From Clostridiales bacterium (GTDB taxonomy: Bacteria; Bacillota; Clostridia; Oscillospirales; Feifaniaceae): a stretch of 37,673 nt of DNA. Both the position numbers and the translations under genes were made by a program. The notes below the pieces were generated by a model, which was given only the letters and a program-made list of their open reading frames with translations, searched no databases and was not told where the DNA came from. This document shows positions 25,482 through 34,609 of the stretch, piece by piece (the stretch's first letter is position 1; each line of letters starts with the position of its first letter). The stretch lies in contig JAAYBB010000023.1 in the NCBI GenBank assembly GCA_012719075.1, forward strand, positions 1-37,673. The letters run 5' to 3'.

Positions 25482-26873
25482 TCAGCGGTCGAGCAGCGCC
25501 TGCACCTGCGGCGCCGGCCGAAAGGTCAGCCGCAGCACCTGCCGGCAGTCGTCCCCGGCCGCGTGGCGCGCCGAGGGGCCAAACGGAAAGGCCGAGAGGA
25601 TCTCGCCCTCCAGCACGACGACCGGCAGCAGCCCGCGCAGCTCGCGCGGGACCCTGGCGTCGACGGCCATGCGCTTTAAGCTCTTCTCGGGGCGGCCGGC
25701 CGGGCGGTAGACATCGCCGGTCAAACGGCCCCGGACAGACGGCATGCGTTTTATTATACCATAATTCAAGCGGTGAGTGTAAACATTGTGCGAATGATTT
25801 GTGCCCAATTTAAAATCTTCCAAAGCGACCTCGAGTACACCGAAGCCGGTTAAAACATTTTGCCCCAGCTGCAGCGCGGCCGGCGCCAGCGCCGGCTGCG
25901 GCGGCGGACCCTCGCAGAGGATCAGCCGGTCGTAGCAGGTGCGGGCCGAGAGCCCGCCGGGCAGTGAGCCCACCTCGCCGTTTTCGGGGCGCAGCGCCAG
26001 CCGCAGCAGCGCCTCCGACTGGACGGCGCTCAGCACGAGGCCAAAGCGGGCCTCCACGGCGCGGCGCAGCGCGCGGCGCACCAGCGCCGGCGGCTGCCCG
26101 CGCAGCGGCGCGCGGTCGAGCACCAGCGCGCCGGAGTCGGGGATCCGGGACAGCAGCCGGTCGGCCAGCCCGTCCAGCAGGTCGGCCTCCTCGCGCAGCA
26201 GCGCCGCCTGCCGCCCGAGCGTGTGCAAAATGTTCGGGTTGTGATGCTCGAGCAGCGGCATGACCGCAAGGCGCAGGTGGTTGCGCGCGTAAATCGATTC
26301 GAGGTTGGTCGAGTCGGTCACGTAGCGCAGCCCGTGGCGGCGGCAGTAGTCCTCCACGTCGGCCCTCGAACAGCCCAGCAGCGGCCGGATCAGGCCGGCC
26401 CGCGCGGGCGGCATGCCGGCCAGGCCGTCCAGCCCGGCGCCGCGGATCAGGTTGAGCAGCACCGTCTCGGCCTGGTCGGAGAGCGTGTGTCCGGTCGCAG
26501 TCACGGCGCTTGGCCGCTGCGCGCAAAGGCGCGCAAACAGCGCGTAGCGCACCGCGCGCCCGGCCTCCTCGACGGTCTGCCCCCGCTCGGCGGCCAGCCG
26601 GGCGACCTCCGCCGACTCGACGGTCAGCGGGATGCCCCACGCGGCGCAGAGGTCCTGCACAAAGCACTGGTCGCGCAGCGACTCCTCGCCGCGCAGGTTG
26701 TGGTTGAGGTGGGCGGCCGAGAGCTCATATCCCCATTGTGGTGAAGATGCGCGCAAAATATGCAGCAGCGCCACCGAGTCGGCGCCGCCCGACAGGGCCA
26801 CCAGCACATGCCGCGTCCCCTCGGGCAGATCGGCCTTGAGGGCCCCGGCCACCGCCCGCTCAAGCCGGCCCAT
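25482..26873 (-). CDS. tilS: tRNA(Ile)-lysidine synthase
   Basis: Converts the wobble cytidine of the tRNA-Ile(CAU) anticodon to lysidine so that it reads AUA. The 463-residue protein has the N-type ATP-pyrophosphatase loop VALSGGADSVALLHIL (25-40, SGGADS at 28-33), AHLNHNLRG, TGHTLSDQAETVLLNLIRGAGLDGLAGM and RPLLGCSRADVEDYC, all typical. The C-terminal substrate domain ends with GDVYRPAGRPEKSLKRM. ATG 26873 overlaps the last 14 bp of dnaB and has GGAGG inside dnaB, so they are translationally coupled. An AT-rich patch (about 25743-25830) inside the gene is odd for its surroundings and contains a possible promoter. Confidence 0.95.
   Translation of the reverse strand: MGRLERAVAGALKADLPEGTRHVLVALSGGADSVALLHILRASSPQWGYELSAAHLNHNLRGEESLRDQCFVQDLCAAWGIPLTVESAEVARLAAERGQTVEEAGRAVRYALFARLCAQRPSAVTATGHTLSDQAETVLLNLIRGAGLDGLAGMPPARAGLIRPLLGCSRADVEDYCRRHGLRYVTDSTNLESIYARNHLRLAVMPLLEHHNPNILHTLGRQAALLREEADLLDGLADRLLSRIPDSGALVLDRAPLRGQPPALVRRALRRAVEARFGLVLSAVQSEALLRLALRPENGEVGSLPGGLSARTCYDRLILCEGPPPQPALAPAALQLGQNVLTGFGVLEVALEDFKLGTNHSHNVYTHRLNYGIIKRMPSVRGRLTGDVYRPAGRPEKSLKRMAVDARVPRELRGLLPVVVLEGEILSAFPFGPSARHAAGDDCRQVLRLTFRPAPQVQALLDR
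25753..25783 (-). promoter_or_regulatory. Possible internal promoter within tilS, driving hpt-ftsH
   Basis: On the minus strand TTTACA (25783-25778), a 19-bp spacer and TATAAT (25758-25753) preceded by TGG. It is embedded in coding sequence (the -10 lies in codons for Tyr-Gly-Ile-Ile) in an AT-rich patch that stands out from the GC-rich gene. Confidence 0.4.
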
Positions 26874-28209
26874 GGTGCACGGCCTCCGGCTCGATGGCCG
26901 TAAAGCGGGTGAACTCGCCCTGCCACAGGAAGTCGATGGTGTCGGTGGCGCCGTGGCGGTTCTTGGCCACGACGCACTTGACGATGTTGCGCTCGCCGGG
27001 GTCCTCGCTGTCCTCGTCGCGGTAGAGGAACAGCACGATGTCGGCGTCCTGCTCGATCGAGCCCGACTCCCGCAGGTCGCTGAGCATCGGACGCTTGTCC
27101 TTGCGCGACTCGGGCGAGCGGTTGAGCTGCGACAGCGCCACGACCGGGATGTTGAGCTCCCTGGCCATGATTTTGAGCGAGCGGGAGATCTCGGCCACCT
27201 CCTGCACGCGGTTTTCGCTGCGGATGCCCGAGCGCATGAGCTGCAGGTAGTCGATGATGACCAGCCCGACCTCCCGCTCGCGGCGCAGCTTGGCCTTGAT
27301 CTCCTGCACCGTGATGCCGGCGTTGTCGTCGATCTTGATCGGCGCGTCGCCGAGGATGGACACCGACTCGGTCAGCCGCGGCCAATCCTCGGGGTTGATG
27401 CGCCCGGTGCGCAGCCGGAAGGAGTCGACCTTGGCGTGGGCCGAGATCATGCGGTTGACCAGCTGCTCGCCGCTCATCTCGAGCGAGAAGATGGCCACCG
27501 GCCTGCGCTCCTTGAGCGCCACGTGGGAGGCCATGTTGAGGGCCAGCGAGGTCTTGCCGATGCCGGGGCGGGCCGCGATCAGGATCAAATCCGAGCGGTT
27601 GAGCCCGCCGATCATGCGGTCCAGCGAGCCGAAGCCGCTGGGCAGGCCGCCGAGGTCCCCCTTGTTGTTGTAGAGGTCCACAATGCGGGCATAGGCCTCG
27701 TCCACCACCTCGGCCACCGGGCGCAGCTCGCCGAGGCGGCGGCCGCTGCCCAGCTCGTAGATCATCTGCTCGGCGGCGTCCATCAGCAGCAGGTACTCCT
27801 CGCGCTCGGCGTAGCAGAGCTCGGCGATCTTTTGCGAGACCCCGATCATGGCCCGCAGCATGGACTTTTCGTAGACGATGCGGGCGTAGCGCTCGGTGTT
27901 GGCCGAGGAGGGCGTGAACTCGGCCAGGTAGAGCAGGTAGGCCGGCGTGCGCTCGGCGTCGTACTCGCCGCGGTGGCGCAGCCGGTCGGAGATGGTCACG
28001 CTGTCCACGACGTCGCCGGCCGAGAACAGCTCGTAGATGGCCTCGAAGATGGCGGCGTTCTGGGGCAGGTAAAAGTCGGAGGCGCGCAGCAGGTTGACCG
28101 CCTCGAGCACCGCCCTCGGGTTGATGAGGATGGCGCCGAGGACCGACTGCTCCGCCTCGAGGCTGTAGGGCATCTGGGGCAGCGGCGATGTGGCTTCGGG
28201 CAGGTTCAC
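26860..28209 (-). CDS. dnaB: Replicative DNA helicase DnaB/DnaC
   Basis: Hexameric 5'-3' helicase that opens the replication fork. The 449-residue protein has the N-terminal helical domain (LPQMPYSLEAEQSVLGAIL at 10-28), the linker, and a RecA-like domain with AARPGIGKTS (212-221, Walker A), the VGLVIIDYLQLM Walker B strand, the ALSQLNRSPE segment and the late VAKNRHGATDTI loop. GTG 28209 follows AGGAGG at 9-nt spacing. It is downstream of rplI, as in Bacillus (where it is called dnaC), and overlaps tilS. Length is as usual; no intein is present. Confidence 0.97.
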   Translation of the reverse strand: MNLPEATSPLPQMPYSLEAEQSVLGAILINPRAVLEAVNLLRASDFYLPQNAAIFEAIYELFSAGDVVDSVTISDRLRHRGEYDAERTPAYLLYLAEFTPSSANTERYARIVYEKSMLRAMIGVSQKIAELCYAEREEYLLLMDAAEQMIYELGSGRRLGELRPVAEVVDEAYARIVDLYNNKGDLGGLPSGFGSLDRMIGGLNRSDLILIAARPGIGKTSLALNMASHVALKERRPVAIFSLEMSGEQLVNRMISAHAKVDSFRLRTGRINPEDWPRLTESVSILGDAPIKIDDNAGITVQEIKAKLRREREVGLVIIDYLQLMRSGIRSENRVQEVAEISRSLKIMARELNIPVVALSQLNRSPESRKDKRPMLSDLRESGSIEQDADIVLFLYRDEDSEDPGERNIVKCVVAKNRHGATDTIDFLWQGEFTRFTAIEPEAVHHGPA

Positions 28210-28258
28210 GCGCGGATCCTCCTCTCTGCTCTCTCTGCTTCCTCGGTGCGCCGGACGG

Positions 28259-28705
28259 CTACTCCTCGGCGGTCACCAGCACGTAGAACAGCGCGGTCAC
28301 GCCGGCGTGCAGCTTGGCCTCCACCTCGAAGGTGCCGAAGCTCTTGATGTCCTCGGCCACCAGCTTTCTGCGGTCGACCTCCACCGCGAGCTGCCGCGAC
28401 ACCGCCTCGGCGATGTCCTTGGTGGTGACGGCGCCGAACAGCCGGCCGGCGCTGCCGCCCTTGGCCGACAGCCGCACCGTGATGCCCTGCAGGCGGGAGG
28501 CCAGCGCCTGCGCCTCCTCGAGCTCGCGCTGCTTGTGGAAGACCTTGGCCGACTCCTTTTGCTGGTAGGCGTTCATGGCCGCCGCGTCGGCCTGCGAGGC
28601 CAGCTTGCGCGGCAGCAGATAGTTGCGGGCGTACCCGTCCGAGACCTCGCAGAGGTCCCCCTTCTTCCCGGTGCCCTTGACATCCTGAAGCAAAATCACC
28701 TTCAC
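28259..28705 (-). CDS. rplI: 50S ribosomal protein L9
   Basis: Large-subunit ribosomal protein that binds 23S rRNA near the L1 stalk. The 148-residue sequence begins MKVILLQDVKGTGKKGDLCEVSDGYARNYLLPRKLA, the diagnostic L9 N-terminal domain, followed by the long connecting helix and a C-terminal domain with VSRQLAVEVDRRKL. GTG 28705 is chosen because it gives the universal N-terminus and has AAGGGGG 8 nt upstream; a longer frame adds 11 non-homologous residues. Place between gdpP and dnaB fits the conserved operon. Confidence 0.97.
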   Translation of the reverse strand: MKVILLQDVKGTGKKGDLCEVSDGYARNYLLPRKLASQADAAAMNAYQQKESAKVFHKQRELEEAQALASRLQGITVRLSAKGGSAGRLFGAVTTKDIAEAVSRQLAVEVDRRKLVAEDIKSFGTFEVEAKLHAGVTALFYVLVTAEE

Positions 28706-28836
28706 GGTAAAAACCCCCTTTTTGATCGGTCGGCCCATGGGCCCTGTAAACGGACTGCGCGGCCCTTTGGGCCATGCACCCCGGTCGATGTCTATGCTGA
28801 AAACCGTCCTTCTTCAGGCCGCCCGCCGCGGGGCGG

Positions 28837-30822
28837 TCAGTTCCCGTCGAGGTAGCTCGAAATGGCGGCCCGCAGCCGCTCGGCCGCCTCCTGCGGCGGG
28901 ATCGAGAGCTGCGCGCCGGCGTTGGTCATGTGCCCGCCGCCGCCCAGCGCCTCCATGATCAGCTGTACGTTGATGGTGCCCAGCGACCGCGCCGAGATGT
29001 GCACGCGGCCGTTTTCGCCGTAGAGCACAAAGGAGGCCTCGACGCCGCCGATGTCCAGCATCTCGTCGGCGGCCTGCGCGGCGATGACCTGGAAGCCGCT
29101 GTGCCCCTCCTGCTCCCAGACCGAGATCGCCGCGACCCTGCGGAAGATCTTGGCCGCCATGATCAGGCTGGTGCGGGAGGCGTAGCTCTCGAGGTCCACC
29201 TGGAACAGCTTTTTGACCTCGATAGTGTCGGCCCCCATCTTGCGCAGGTAGGCCGCCGCCTCAAAGGTCCGGAAGGAGGTTTTAAATTCAAAGTTGTTGG
29301 TGTCCAGCACGATGCCGGCCAGCATGGCCTCGGCCTCCCGCTTGCGGATGGCGTTGCCGCCGGACACATACTGGGCCAGCTCGCAGACCAGCTCGGAGGT
29401 CGACGAGGCGTAGGGCTCGTGGTAGGACAGCACCGTGTCCTCGATGGCCGAGGCCATGCGCCGGTGGTGGTCGATGACCACGACGCTGGCGGCGTTGGCG
29501 TAAATTTCCTTGGATTCGATGATCTCGGGGTTGTGGGTGTCGCAGATGACCAGCAGCGTCTCGGAGGAGATCAGGTCCAGCCCCTGGTTGGGCGTCACAA
29601 ACACACCGGCGTACTCGGGCAGCTGCTCCACGTGCTCGACCAGCACCCGGGCCGGGGAGACCTCGCGGTGGATGACGATGTGGGCCGGCTTGCCCTTGGC
29701 CGAGGCCAGCCGCGCCACGCCGACGCAGGAGCCCACCGAGTCGAAGTCGGCAAAGCGGTGCCCCATGACCAGCACGTTGGTGGCCTGGTCGATCAGGTCG
29801 GAGAGCTGCTTGGCCATCAGGCGGGCCTTGACCTTGGTGCGGCGCTCGACCGTCTTGGACTTGCCGCCGAAGAACTCGAGGTTGGCTCCCTGCTTGACGG
29901 TGGCCTGGTCGCCGCCGCGGCCAAGCGCCATGTCGAGGGCCTGCTTGGCCAGCTCCATGCCCTCGGCCAGCGTCTCGCCGCCGCGGCCCACGCCGACCGA
30001 GATCGTGGGGGCGGCCAGCGCGCCGTCCCCCGCCGAGGCCCGCACCTCGTCGAGCACCGAGAACTTGTCGGCGATGTAGTGGGGCAGAAAGCGCTCCTCA
30101 AACAAAAAGAGGTAGCGGCCGCGCTCCACCAGCTGCAGCAGCCCCCCCGTGGGGGCGGCCCAGCCGTTCAGAATCCGGTCCACGGCGGCCAGCGCCATCG
30201 CCCGCTCCCCCTCGCTGGCGTTTTGCGAAATTTCGTCGAGGTTGTCCACGACGATCTGCGCCACGACGGGGTGGGCGCTCTGGTGCTCGGCCAGCAGCGC
30301 CTCGTGGTCGGTGCGGTCGAAGAAGACCAGCAGCAGCAGCTCCCCCGAAGTCTCCTGCTCGCGCAGCGGGGAGGCAAAGACCCGGTAGAGCCGCTCCCCC
30401 ACCGAGAGGTCGGCGCCGGCGTACAGCTCCTCGGGCTGCAGCTTGCCCGGGTTCACCCCCGCCAGGATCTCCTGCAGCGGCTGCCCCGGCGCGGGGCTGT
30501 GGCCCGCCAGCTCGCGAAAGGCGCCGTTGTACCACTGCAGCGCGCCGTTTTTGCGCACTGCCGCCACCGGCAGCGCCGAGCCGAGGAAGGAGATGGACTC
30601 GACGTCCAGCGCGCGGCCGGCCGCGTCGAGCTGCTTTTTGACCCCCTGGAAGAAGCCGGCCTCCATCAGCAGAAAAACCGCCCCAAGCGCCAGCAGCAGC
30701 ACGGCCTGCCCCAGCGCAAAGCGCAGGTCAAACAGGGCCGTCACCAGCAAAATGGCCAGTGCACAGCCCAGCAGAATGACCTGCTGTCGGCTGCGCAACA
30801 TGCTTTTTAAGGGCTTTTTCAT
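28837..30822 (-). CDS. gdpP: Cyclic-di-AMP phosphodiesterase GdpP
   Basis: Hydrolyses the second messenger c-di-AMP to pApA and so affects wall and osmotic homeostasis. The 661-residue protein has two membrane helices (about 14-56), a PAS-like domain (about 80-170), a degenerate GGDEF domain (about 180-310, no GGDEF signature) and the DHH/DHHA1 catalytic part: GHRFADFDSVGS (354-365), ICDTHNP (426-432), VVIDHHRR (448-455) and GGGGHMTNAGA near the C-terminus. All metal-ligand motifs are present. ATG 30822 has GAGAGGA upstream; a longer frame is a proline-rich run overlapping yybS. It follows yybS and precedes rplI, as in Bacillus. Confidence 0.96.
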   Translation of the reverse strand: MKKPLKSMLRSRQQVILLGCALAILLVTALFDLRFALGQAVLLLALGAVFLLMEAGFFQGVKKQLDAAGRALDVESISFLGSALPVAAVRKNGALQWYNGAFRELAGHSPAPGQPLQEILAGVNPGKLQPEELYAGADLSVGERLYRVFASPLREQETSGELLLLVFFDRTDHEALLAEHQSAHPVVAQIVVDNLDEISQNASEGERAMALAAVDRILNGWAAPTGGLLQLVERGRYLFLFEERFLPHYIADKFSVLDEVRASAGDGALAAPTISVGVGRGGETLAEGMELAKQALDMALGRGGDQATVKQGANLEFFGGKSKTVERRTKVKARLMAKQLSDLIDQATNVLVMGHRFADFDSVGSCVGVARLASAKGKPAHIVIHREVSPARVLVEHVEQLPEYAGVFVTPNQGLDLISSETLLVICDTHNPEIIESKEIYANAASVVVIDHHRRMASAIEDTVLSYHEPYASSTSELVCELAQYVSGGNAIRKREAEAMLAGIVLDTNNFEFKTSFRTFEAAAYLRKMGADTIEVKKLFQVDLESYASRTSLIMAAKIFRRVAAISVWEQEGHSGFQVIAAQAADEMLDIGGVEASFVLYGENGRVHISARSLGTINVQLIMEALGGGGHMTNAGAQLSIPPQEAAERLRAAISSYLDGN

Positions 30823-30917
30823 GCGTAATTCCTCTCTGCGGTCGGCAGGCGATGGAGGGGCCTCCGGGTTCAAGGGGGGTGGTTCAAAGGGGCTTGGGTT
30901 CAAAGGGGCTTGGCGCC

Positions 30918-32255
30918 TCAGTCGACCGGCGGGGCGTCCGGCCGGTCCGGGGGATCCGCCTGATCCTGACCCTCCGCACCGGCATCGTGGGCGGGCTCGT
31001 GAGTGGACTCGTGAGTGGACTCGTGAGTGGGCTCGTCGAGGGCGGCATCGTCGCCGGTCTCTCCATGGGTGGCCTCGGCATCGCCGCCGGCCTCGCGGCG
31101 GGAGACCTCGCCGGCCGCGGGGTCGGCATCGCCGCCCGGGCCGCCGTCATGGGGGCGGGGACCGCCCCGGCCATCCGCCCTCGGCGGCGGCGCCAGGCGC
31201 TGCCGCAGCTTGTCGGGCAGCAGCACGTCCACCGCGCCGCAGACCGCCAGAAACATCAGCATGGCATAGACGCCCGAGAACCACATCAGCGCCAGCATGG
31301 CCATGAAGGGGATCAGCCGGCCGGCCACGCGGGCGTTGCGGTTGATCGTGCCCAGCCCGCGCAGCGCGAGCGGCAGCGTCATGATGGCCATGAGCTGGGT
31401 GGCCGCGTCGCCGGACGGCGAGGGCAGCACAAAGGCCATGACCGAGGCCAGCACATAGACCGCCGCCCCGACCCTCGAGATGTCAAACTGCAGTATGACG
31501 GCGCCGAGGCGCGGGACCTGCCGCCCGTCGGTCCGGCGGAAGTAGGTGGTGGAAAAGAAGGCCATCAGCATGGCCGCGACCACCAGCACCGTGGGCAGGT
31601 AGTTGACCACCATGGCCACGGCCTGGTCGGGCTTCAGCGTGAACAGCAGGCTCGGGAACCGCTGCTCCGAGCCAGCCAGCATGACCGCCGTAATCTCGCG
31701 GTAGACCTCGGCCAGCTCGGTCGAGGCGGCCAGGATGGCCCTGCGCAGGCCCTCGGCCGTCGCCTCGCCGCCGAGGCGCAGCGTCGAGCGTCCGAGCGAG
31801 ACCACGTAGAGCACCACGTTGAGCAGCGTGCCCAGCGTCAGCATCGTGCCGTAGTCGCAGATCGGGTTGTACATCTGCAGCAACAGCGCCGGCAACAGCA
31901 AAAAGAGCAGGATGAACACCGCGGCGTCCGGCCCGATCATCGTCAGCGCGGTCACGCCGATGCCCACCCCGCCGATCAGCACGACCCAGAAGCGCCGCGC
32001 GAGGGAGGCGAAGGTGAAAAAGTTGGCCGAGAGCAGAAAGACCCCCAGCAGCAGCGTGAGGACCTGCGTGGCGGCAAAGGCCGCGGTGGCGCCGGTCTGC
32101 GAGATCGAGAGCGACAGGTCGGTCAGCAGATAGAAGATCGTGTCGGCCGACAGCACCCGGTGGCCCAGGTTGGCCGAGAGCAGGTAGATCGACAAAAACG
32201 CCCCCACCAGTGCGAGCGAGAGCTTGCGGGTGTGATGTCTCTGGTTCGGTTCCAA
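30918..32255 (-). CDS. yybS: DUF2232 membrane protein (YybS-like)
   Basis: Polytopic membrane protein, 445 residues with about eight hydrophobic segments spread over residues 15 to 340, of the DUF2232 group; function unknown, though invariably near gdpP. Conserved-looking stretches are VLSADTIFYLLTDLSLSISQTG and NPICDYGTMLTLGTLLN. The start is uncertain: TTG 32255 gives a sensible N-terminus (EPNQRHHTRKLSLAL) with a TGGGG-type site upstream, while no ATG lies in the right region. The C-terminal about 90 residues are hydrophilic, acidic and proline-rich and contain THES tandem repeats (30999-31034), unlike usual family members. The ligand or substrate is unknown. Confidence 0.85.
   Translation of the reverse strand: MEPNQRHHTRKLSLALVGAFLSIYLLSANLGHRVLSADTIFYLLTDLSLSISQTGATAAFAATQVLTLLLGVFLLSANFFTFASLARRFWVVLIGGVGIGVTALTMIGPDAAVFILLFLLLPALLLQMYNPICDYGTMLTLGTLLNVVLYVVSLGRSTLRLGGEATAEGLRRAILAASTELAEVYREITAVMLAGSEQRFPSLLFTLKPDQAVAMVVNYLPTVLVVAAMLMAFFSTTYFRRTDGRQVPRLGAVILQFDISRVGAAVYVLASVMAFVLPSPSGDAATQLMAIMTLPLALRGLGTINRNARVAGRLIPFMAMLALMWFSGVYAMLMFLAVCGAVDVLLPDKLRQRLAPPPRADGRGGPRPHDGGPGGDADPAAGEVSRREAGGDAEATHGETGDDAALDEPTHESTHESTHEPAHDAGAEGQDQADPPDRPDAPPVD
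30999..31034 (-). repeat. Three 12-bp tandem units in the yybS tail
   Basis: GTGAGTGGACTC occurs at 30999-31010 and 31011-31022, with a one-base variant at 31023-31034. On the minus strand these encode THES/THEP repeats. Confidence 0.85.
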
Positions 32256-32279
32256 ATGCAGGCCCCATTTCTTGATCGC

Positions 32280-32313
32280 GGCAAGGGCGGCCCCTCGAGG
32301 GGCCGTCCTTGCC
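32280..32313. repeat. Near-perfect 15-bp inverted repeat between glyA and yybS
   Basis: Arms 32280-32294 (GGCAAGGGCGGCCCC) and 32299-32313 pair apart from one position, around TCGA. There is no T-run, so it may be an attenuator, an mRNA-stability hairpin or just a palindromic repeat. Confidence 0.7.
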
Positions 32314-32346
32314 GCGCACGGCGTTGCTTGCACAGGCGGCGGGTCC

Positions 32347-33606
32347 TCAGCGGCCGCCGTCCTCGTAAATCGGGTACTTGCCGCACAGCGCCCCGACGGC
32401 GGCCAGCACGGCTTCGCGGTTGCCCTCAAAGTCGAGGGCGATCAGCTTCATCAGGCGGGCGACCTCCACGAGGTCCTGCTCGACAAAGCCGCGGGTGGTG
32501 ACGGCCGGCGTGCCGACGCGGATGCCGCTCGTGACGCCCGGCTTCTCGGGGTCGTTCGGCACGGCGTTCTTGTTGACCGTGATGCGCACCTCGTCGAGCT
32601 GGTTGGCGTAGTCCTTGCCGGTGCGCCCGAAGGGGCGCAGGTCGACCAGCGCCAGGTGGTTGTCGGTCCCGCCCGACACCAGCGAAAAGCCCTCGGCCAG
32701 CAGTGCGTCGGCAAAGGCCTTGGCGTTTTTGACGATCTGCTGCTGATAGGTCTTAAAGCCGGGCTGCAGCGCCTCGCCAAAGGCCACCGCCTTGCCGGCG
32801 ATCACATGCATCAGCGGGCCGCCCTGGATGCCGGGGAAGACCGCCTTGTCAATGGCCTTGCCGTAGTCCTTTTTGCACAAAATCATGCCGCCGCGCGGCC
32901 CGCGCAGCGTCTTGTGGGTGGTGGTGGTCACGACGTCGGCATGGGGGACGGGGTCGGGGTGCAGCCCGGCCGCCACCAGCCCGGCGATGTGGGCCATGTC
33001 CACCATCAGCAGCGCGCCGCTCTTTTTGGCGATGGCGCCAAAGCGCTCAAAGTCGATCACGCGCGGATAGGCCGAGGCCCCCGCCACGATCAGCTTGGGG
33101 CGGTGCTCCATGGCCAGCGCCTCGAGCTTGTCGTAGTCGATGCGGTGGGTGTCCCGGTCGATGCCGTAGGCGATGAAGTCATAGCTCTGTCCCGAGAAGT
33201 TGACCGGGCTGCCGTGGGTCAGGTGTCCGCCCTCGTTCAGGTTCATGCCCAGCACCCGGTCGCCGGGCTGCAGCAGCGACATGTAGACCGCCATGTTGGC
33301 CTGCGCGCCGCTGTGGGGCTGAACGTTGACGTGCTCGGCGCCAAAGAGCTGCTTTGCGCGCTCGATGGCCAGGCGCTCCACGGTGTCCACATGCTCGCAG
33401 CCGTTGTAGTAGCGGCGGCCGGAGTAGCCCTCGGCGTATTTGTTGGTCAGCGCACTGCCCACCGCCGCCATCACGGCCTTCGAGACCAGGTTCTCGGAGG
33501 CGATCAGCTCAATGTTGTCCTGCTGCCGCTTCAGCTCGGCGGCCAGCGCCGCCCCCACCTGAGGATCGGCTGCCAAAACCGTTTCAATCCCATACATGCT
33601 GCTCAC
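32347..33606 (-). CDS. glyA: Serine hydroxymethyltransferase
   Basis: PLP enzyme converting serine and tetrahydrofolate to glycine and methylene-tetrahydrofolate, the main one-carbon supply. The 419-residue protein has [13 protein letters not shown] (33-45), [20 protein letters not shown] (55-74), [11 protein letters not shown] (93-103), [16 protein letters not shown] and [14 protein letters not shown] (227-240; Schiff-base Lys232). GTG 33606 has GAGG at short spacing; ATG 33597 is an alternative start three codons later. It heads the long minus-strand run, behind a promoter with a perfect -10 box. Confidence 0.97.
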   Translation of the reverse strand: MSSMYGIETVLAADPQVGAALAAELKRQQDNIELIASENLVSKAVMAAVGSALTNKYAEGYSGRRYYNGCEHVDTVERLAIERAKQLFGAEHVNVQPHSGAQANMAVYMSLLQPGDRVLGMNLNEGGHLTHGSPVNFSGQSYDFIAYGIDRDTHRIDYDKLEALAMEHRPKLIVAGASAYPRVIDFERFGAIAKKSGALLMVDMAHIAGLVAAGLHPDPVPHADVVTTTTHKTLRGPRGGMILCKKDYGKAIDKAVFPGIQGGPLMHVIAGKAVAFGEALQPGFKTYQQQIVKNAKAFADALLAEGFSLVSGGTDNHLALVDLRPFGRTGKDYANQLDEVRITVNKNAVPNDPEKPGVTSGIRVGTPAVTTRGFVEQDLVEVARLMKLIALDFEGNREAVLAAVGALCGKYPIYEDGGR

Positions 33607-33704
33607 TTTACCTCATCACACCCCTGTCTTTTCGTTGATGCGCCGATCAGGGCGCGTCCCGTTTTTGGCCGTCGGCCCAATGATTCTCATTTTTTGCAAC
33701 CTTT

Positions 33705-33733
33705 ATTATACGACAGATGCGCCAAAATGGCAA
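33705..33733 (-). promoter_or_regulatory. Promoter for glyA and probably the whole glyA-ftsH run
   Basis: TTGCCA (33733-33728), a 17-bp spacer and TATAAT (33710-33705) on the minus strand; the -10 is a perfect match and lies about 100 bp from the glyA start. Confidence 0.78.
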
Positions 33734-33806
33734 GCGCAGGCGCCCGCCCGCGCCGATTTTGTGCCCACTGATTGGGCCCCGGCCCGCAGGTGGACAGCCT
33801 GTCCGA

Positions 33807-33835
33807 TTGCCAAAGCCGTCCCAATGCGCTAAAAT
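33807..33835 (+). promoter_or_regulatory. Promoter for nth
   Basis: TTGCCA (33807-33812), 17-bp spacer and TAAAAT (33830-33835), 28 bp before the nth start. It is divergent from the glyA promoter, with about 75 bp between the two -35 boxes. Confidence 0.65.
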
Positions 33836-33863
33836 GGACAAAAAGGCAGTTGGAGGGCTATTG

Positions 33864-34511
33864 ATGGCGGCGGAGGGCAAGAGGGCAAAGAAGCGGCGTG
33901 CGGCCGAGATCGTCTCGCGGCTCGAGGAGGTCTACCCCGGCGCGCAGTGTTCGCTGGACTACAAAAAGGACTACGAGCTGCTGTTTTCGGTCCGCCTGGC
34001 GGCCCAGTGCACCGACGCGCGGGTCAACCTCATCACGCCGGCGCTGTTTCGCGACTACCCGACGCTCGAGGCCTTTGCGCAGGCCGACCTCGAGGCACTG
34101 GAGCAGGCCGTGCGCCCCTGCGGCTTTTACCACGTCAAGGCCAGGGACATCCAGCAGACCGCCCGCCTGCTGCTCGAGCGGCACGGCGGCCGGGTGCCGG
34201 ACAGCATGGAGGCGCTGCTGGCGCTGCCCGGCGTCGGCCGCAAGACCGCCAATTTAATGATGGGCGACCTGTTCGGCGCGCCGGCCATCGTGACCGACAC
34301 CCACTGCATCCGCATCTCCAACCGCCTGGGCCTGGTGGGCAGCAAGGTGCCCGAAAAGGTGGAGCTGCAGCTCATCCCGCTGATTGCGCCCGAAAAGCAA
34401 AACGACTTCTGCCACCGGCTGGTGCTGTTTGGCCGAGACACCTGCTCGGCCAGAAAGCCGCGCTGCGCGGGCTGCCCGCTCGACGGCCTCTGCCCCCGCG
34501 CCGGGCTGTAG
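33864..34511 (+). CDS. nth: Endonuclease III (base-excision repair glycosylase)
   Basis: DNA glycosylase/AP lyase that removes oxidised pyrimidines. The 215-residue protein has LFSVRLAAQCTDARVNLITP near the N-terminus, the helix-hairpin-helix LPGVGRKTAN (121-130) carrying catalytic Lys127, catalytic Asp145 in VTDTHCIRISNRLGL, and a C-terminal 4Fe-4S cluster, Cys194-x6-Cys201-x2-Cys204-x5-Cys210. ATG 33864 follows TGGAGGG at good spacing; the longer frame is not coding-like. It stands alone, followed by the palindromic repeat at 34562. Confidence 0.97.
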   Translation: MAAEGKRAKKRRAAEIVSRLEEVYPGAQCSLDYKKDYELLFSVRLAAQCTDARVNLITPALFRDYPTLEAFAQADLEALEQAVRPCGFYHVKARDIQQTARLLLERHGGRVPDSMEALLALPGVGRKTANLMMGDLFGAPAIVTDTHCIRISNRLGLVGSKVPEKVELQLIPLIAPEKQNDFCHRLVLFGRDTCSARKPRCAGCPLDGLCPRAGL

Positions 34512-34561
34512 CGGCGGCGCATCGCTTCATTTCACAAAGTTTCATACCGGCCGCTTTATTT

Positions 34562-34609
34562 CATACAGGCCGCCCCGTACGGGGCGGCCTGTATGACTGT
34601 CGAAAAAGG
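34562..34609 (+). repeat. 34-bp perfect palindrome plus CTGTCGAAAAA tail (left flank of AT-rich island)
   Basis: Bases 34562-34595 form a perfect palindrome around GTAC. The tail GACTGTCGAAAAAGG follows at 34596-34609. The central 28 bp of the palindrome recur exactly at 36254-36281, where the same tail runs the other way, so the two copies face inward. Confidence 0.9.

Noticed and set aside
28930-30810. 626-codon open frame opposite gdpP
   Set aside because: It is a composition-driven antisense shadow, with His/Gly/Leu/Asp-rich low-complexity sequence and no family features; gdpP on the other strand carries all DHH motifs.
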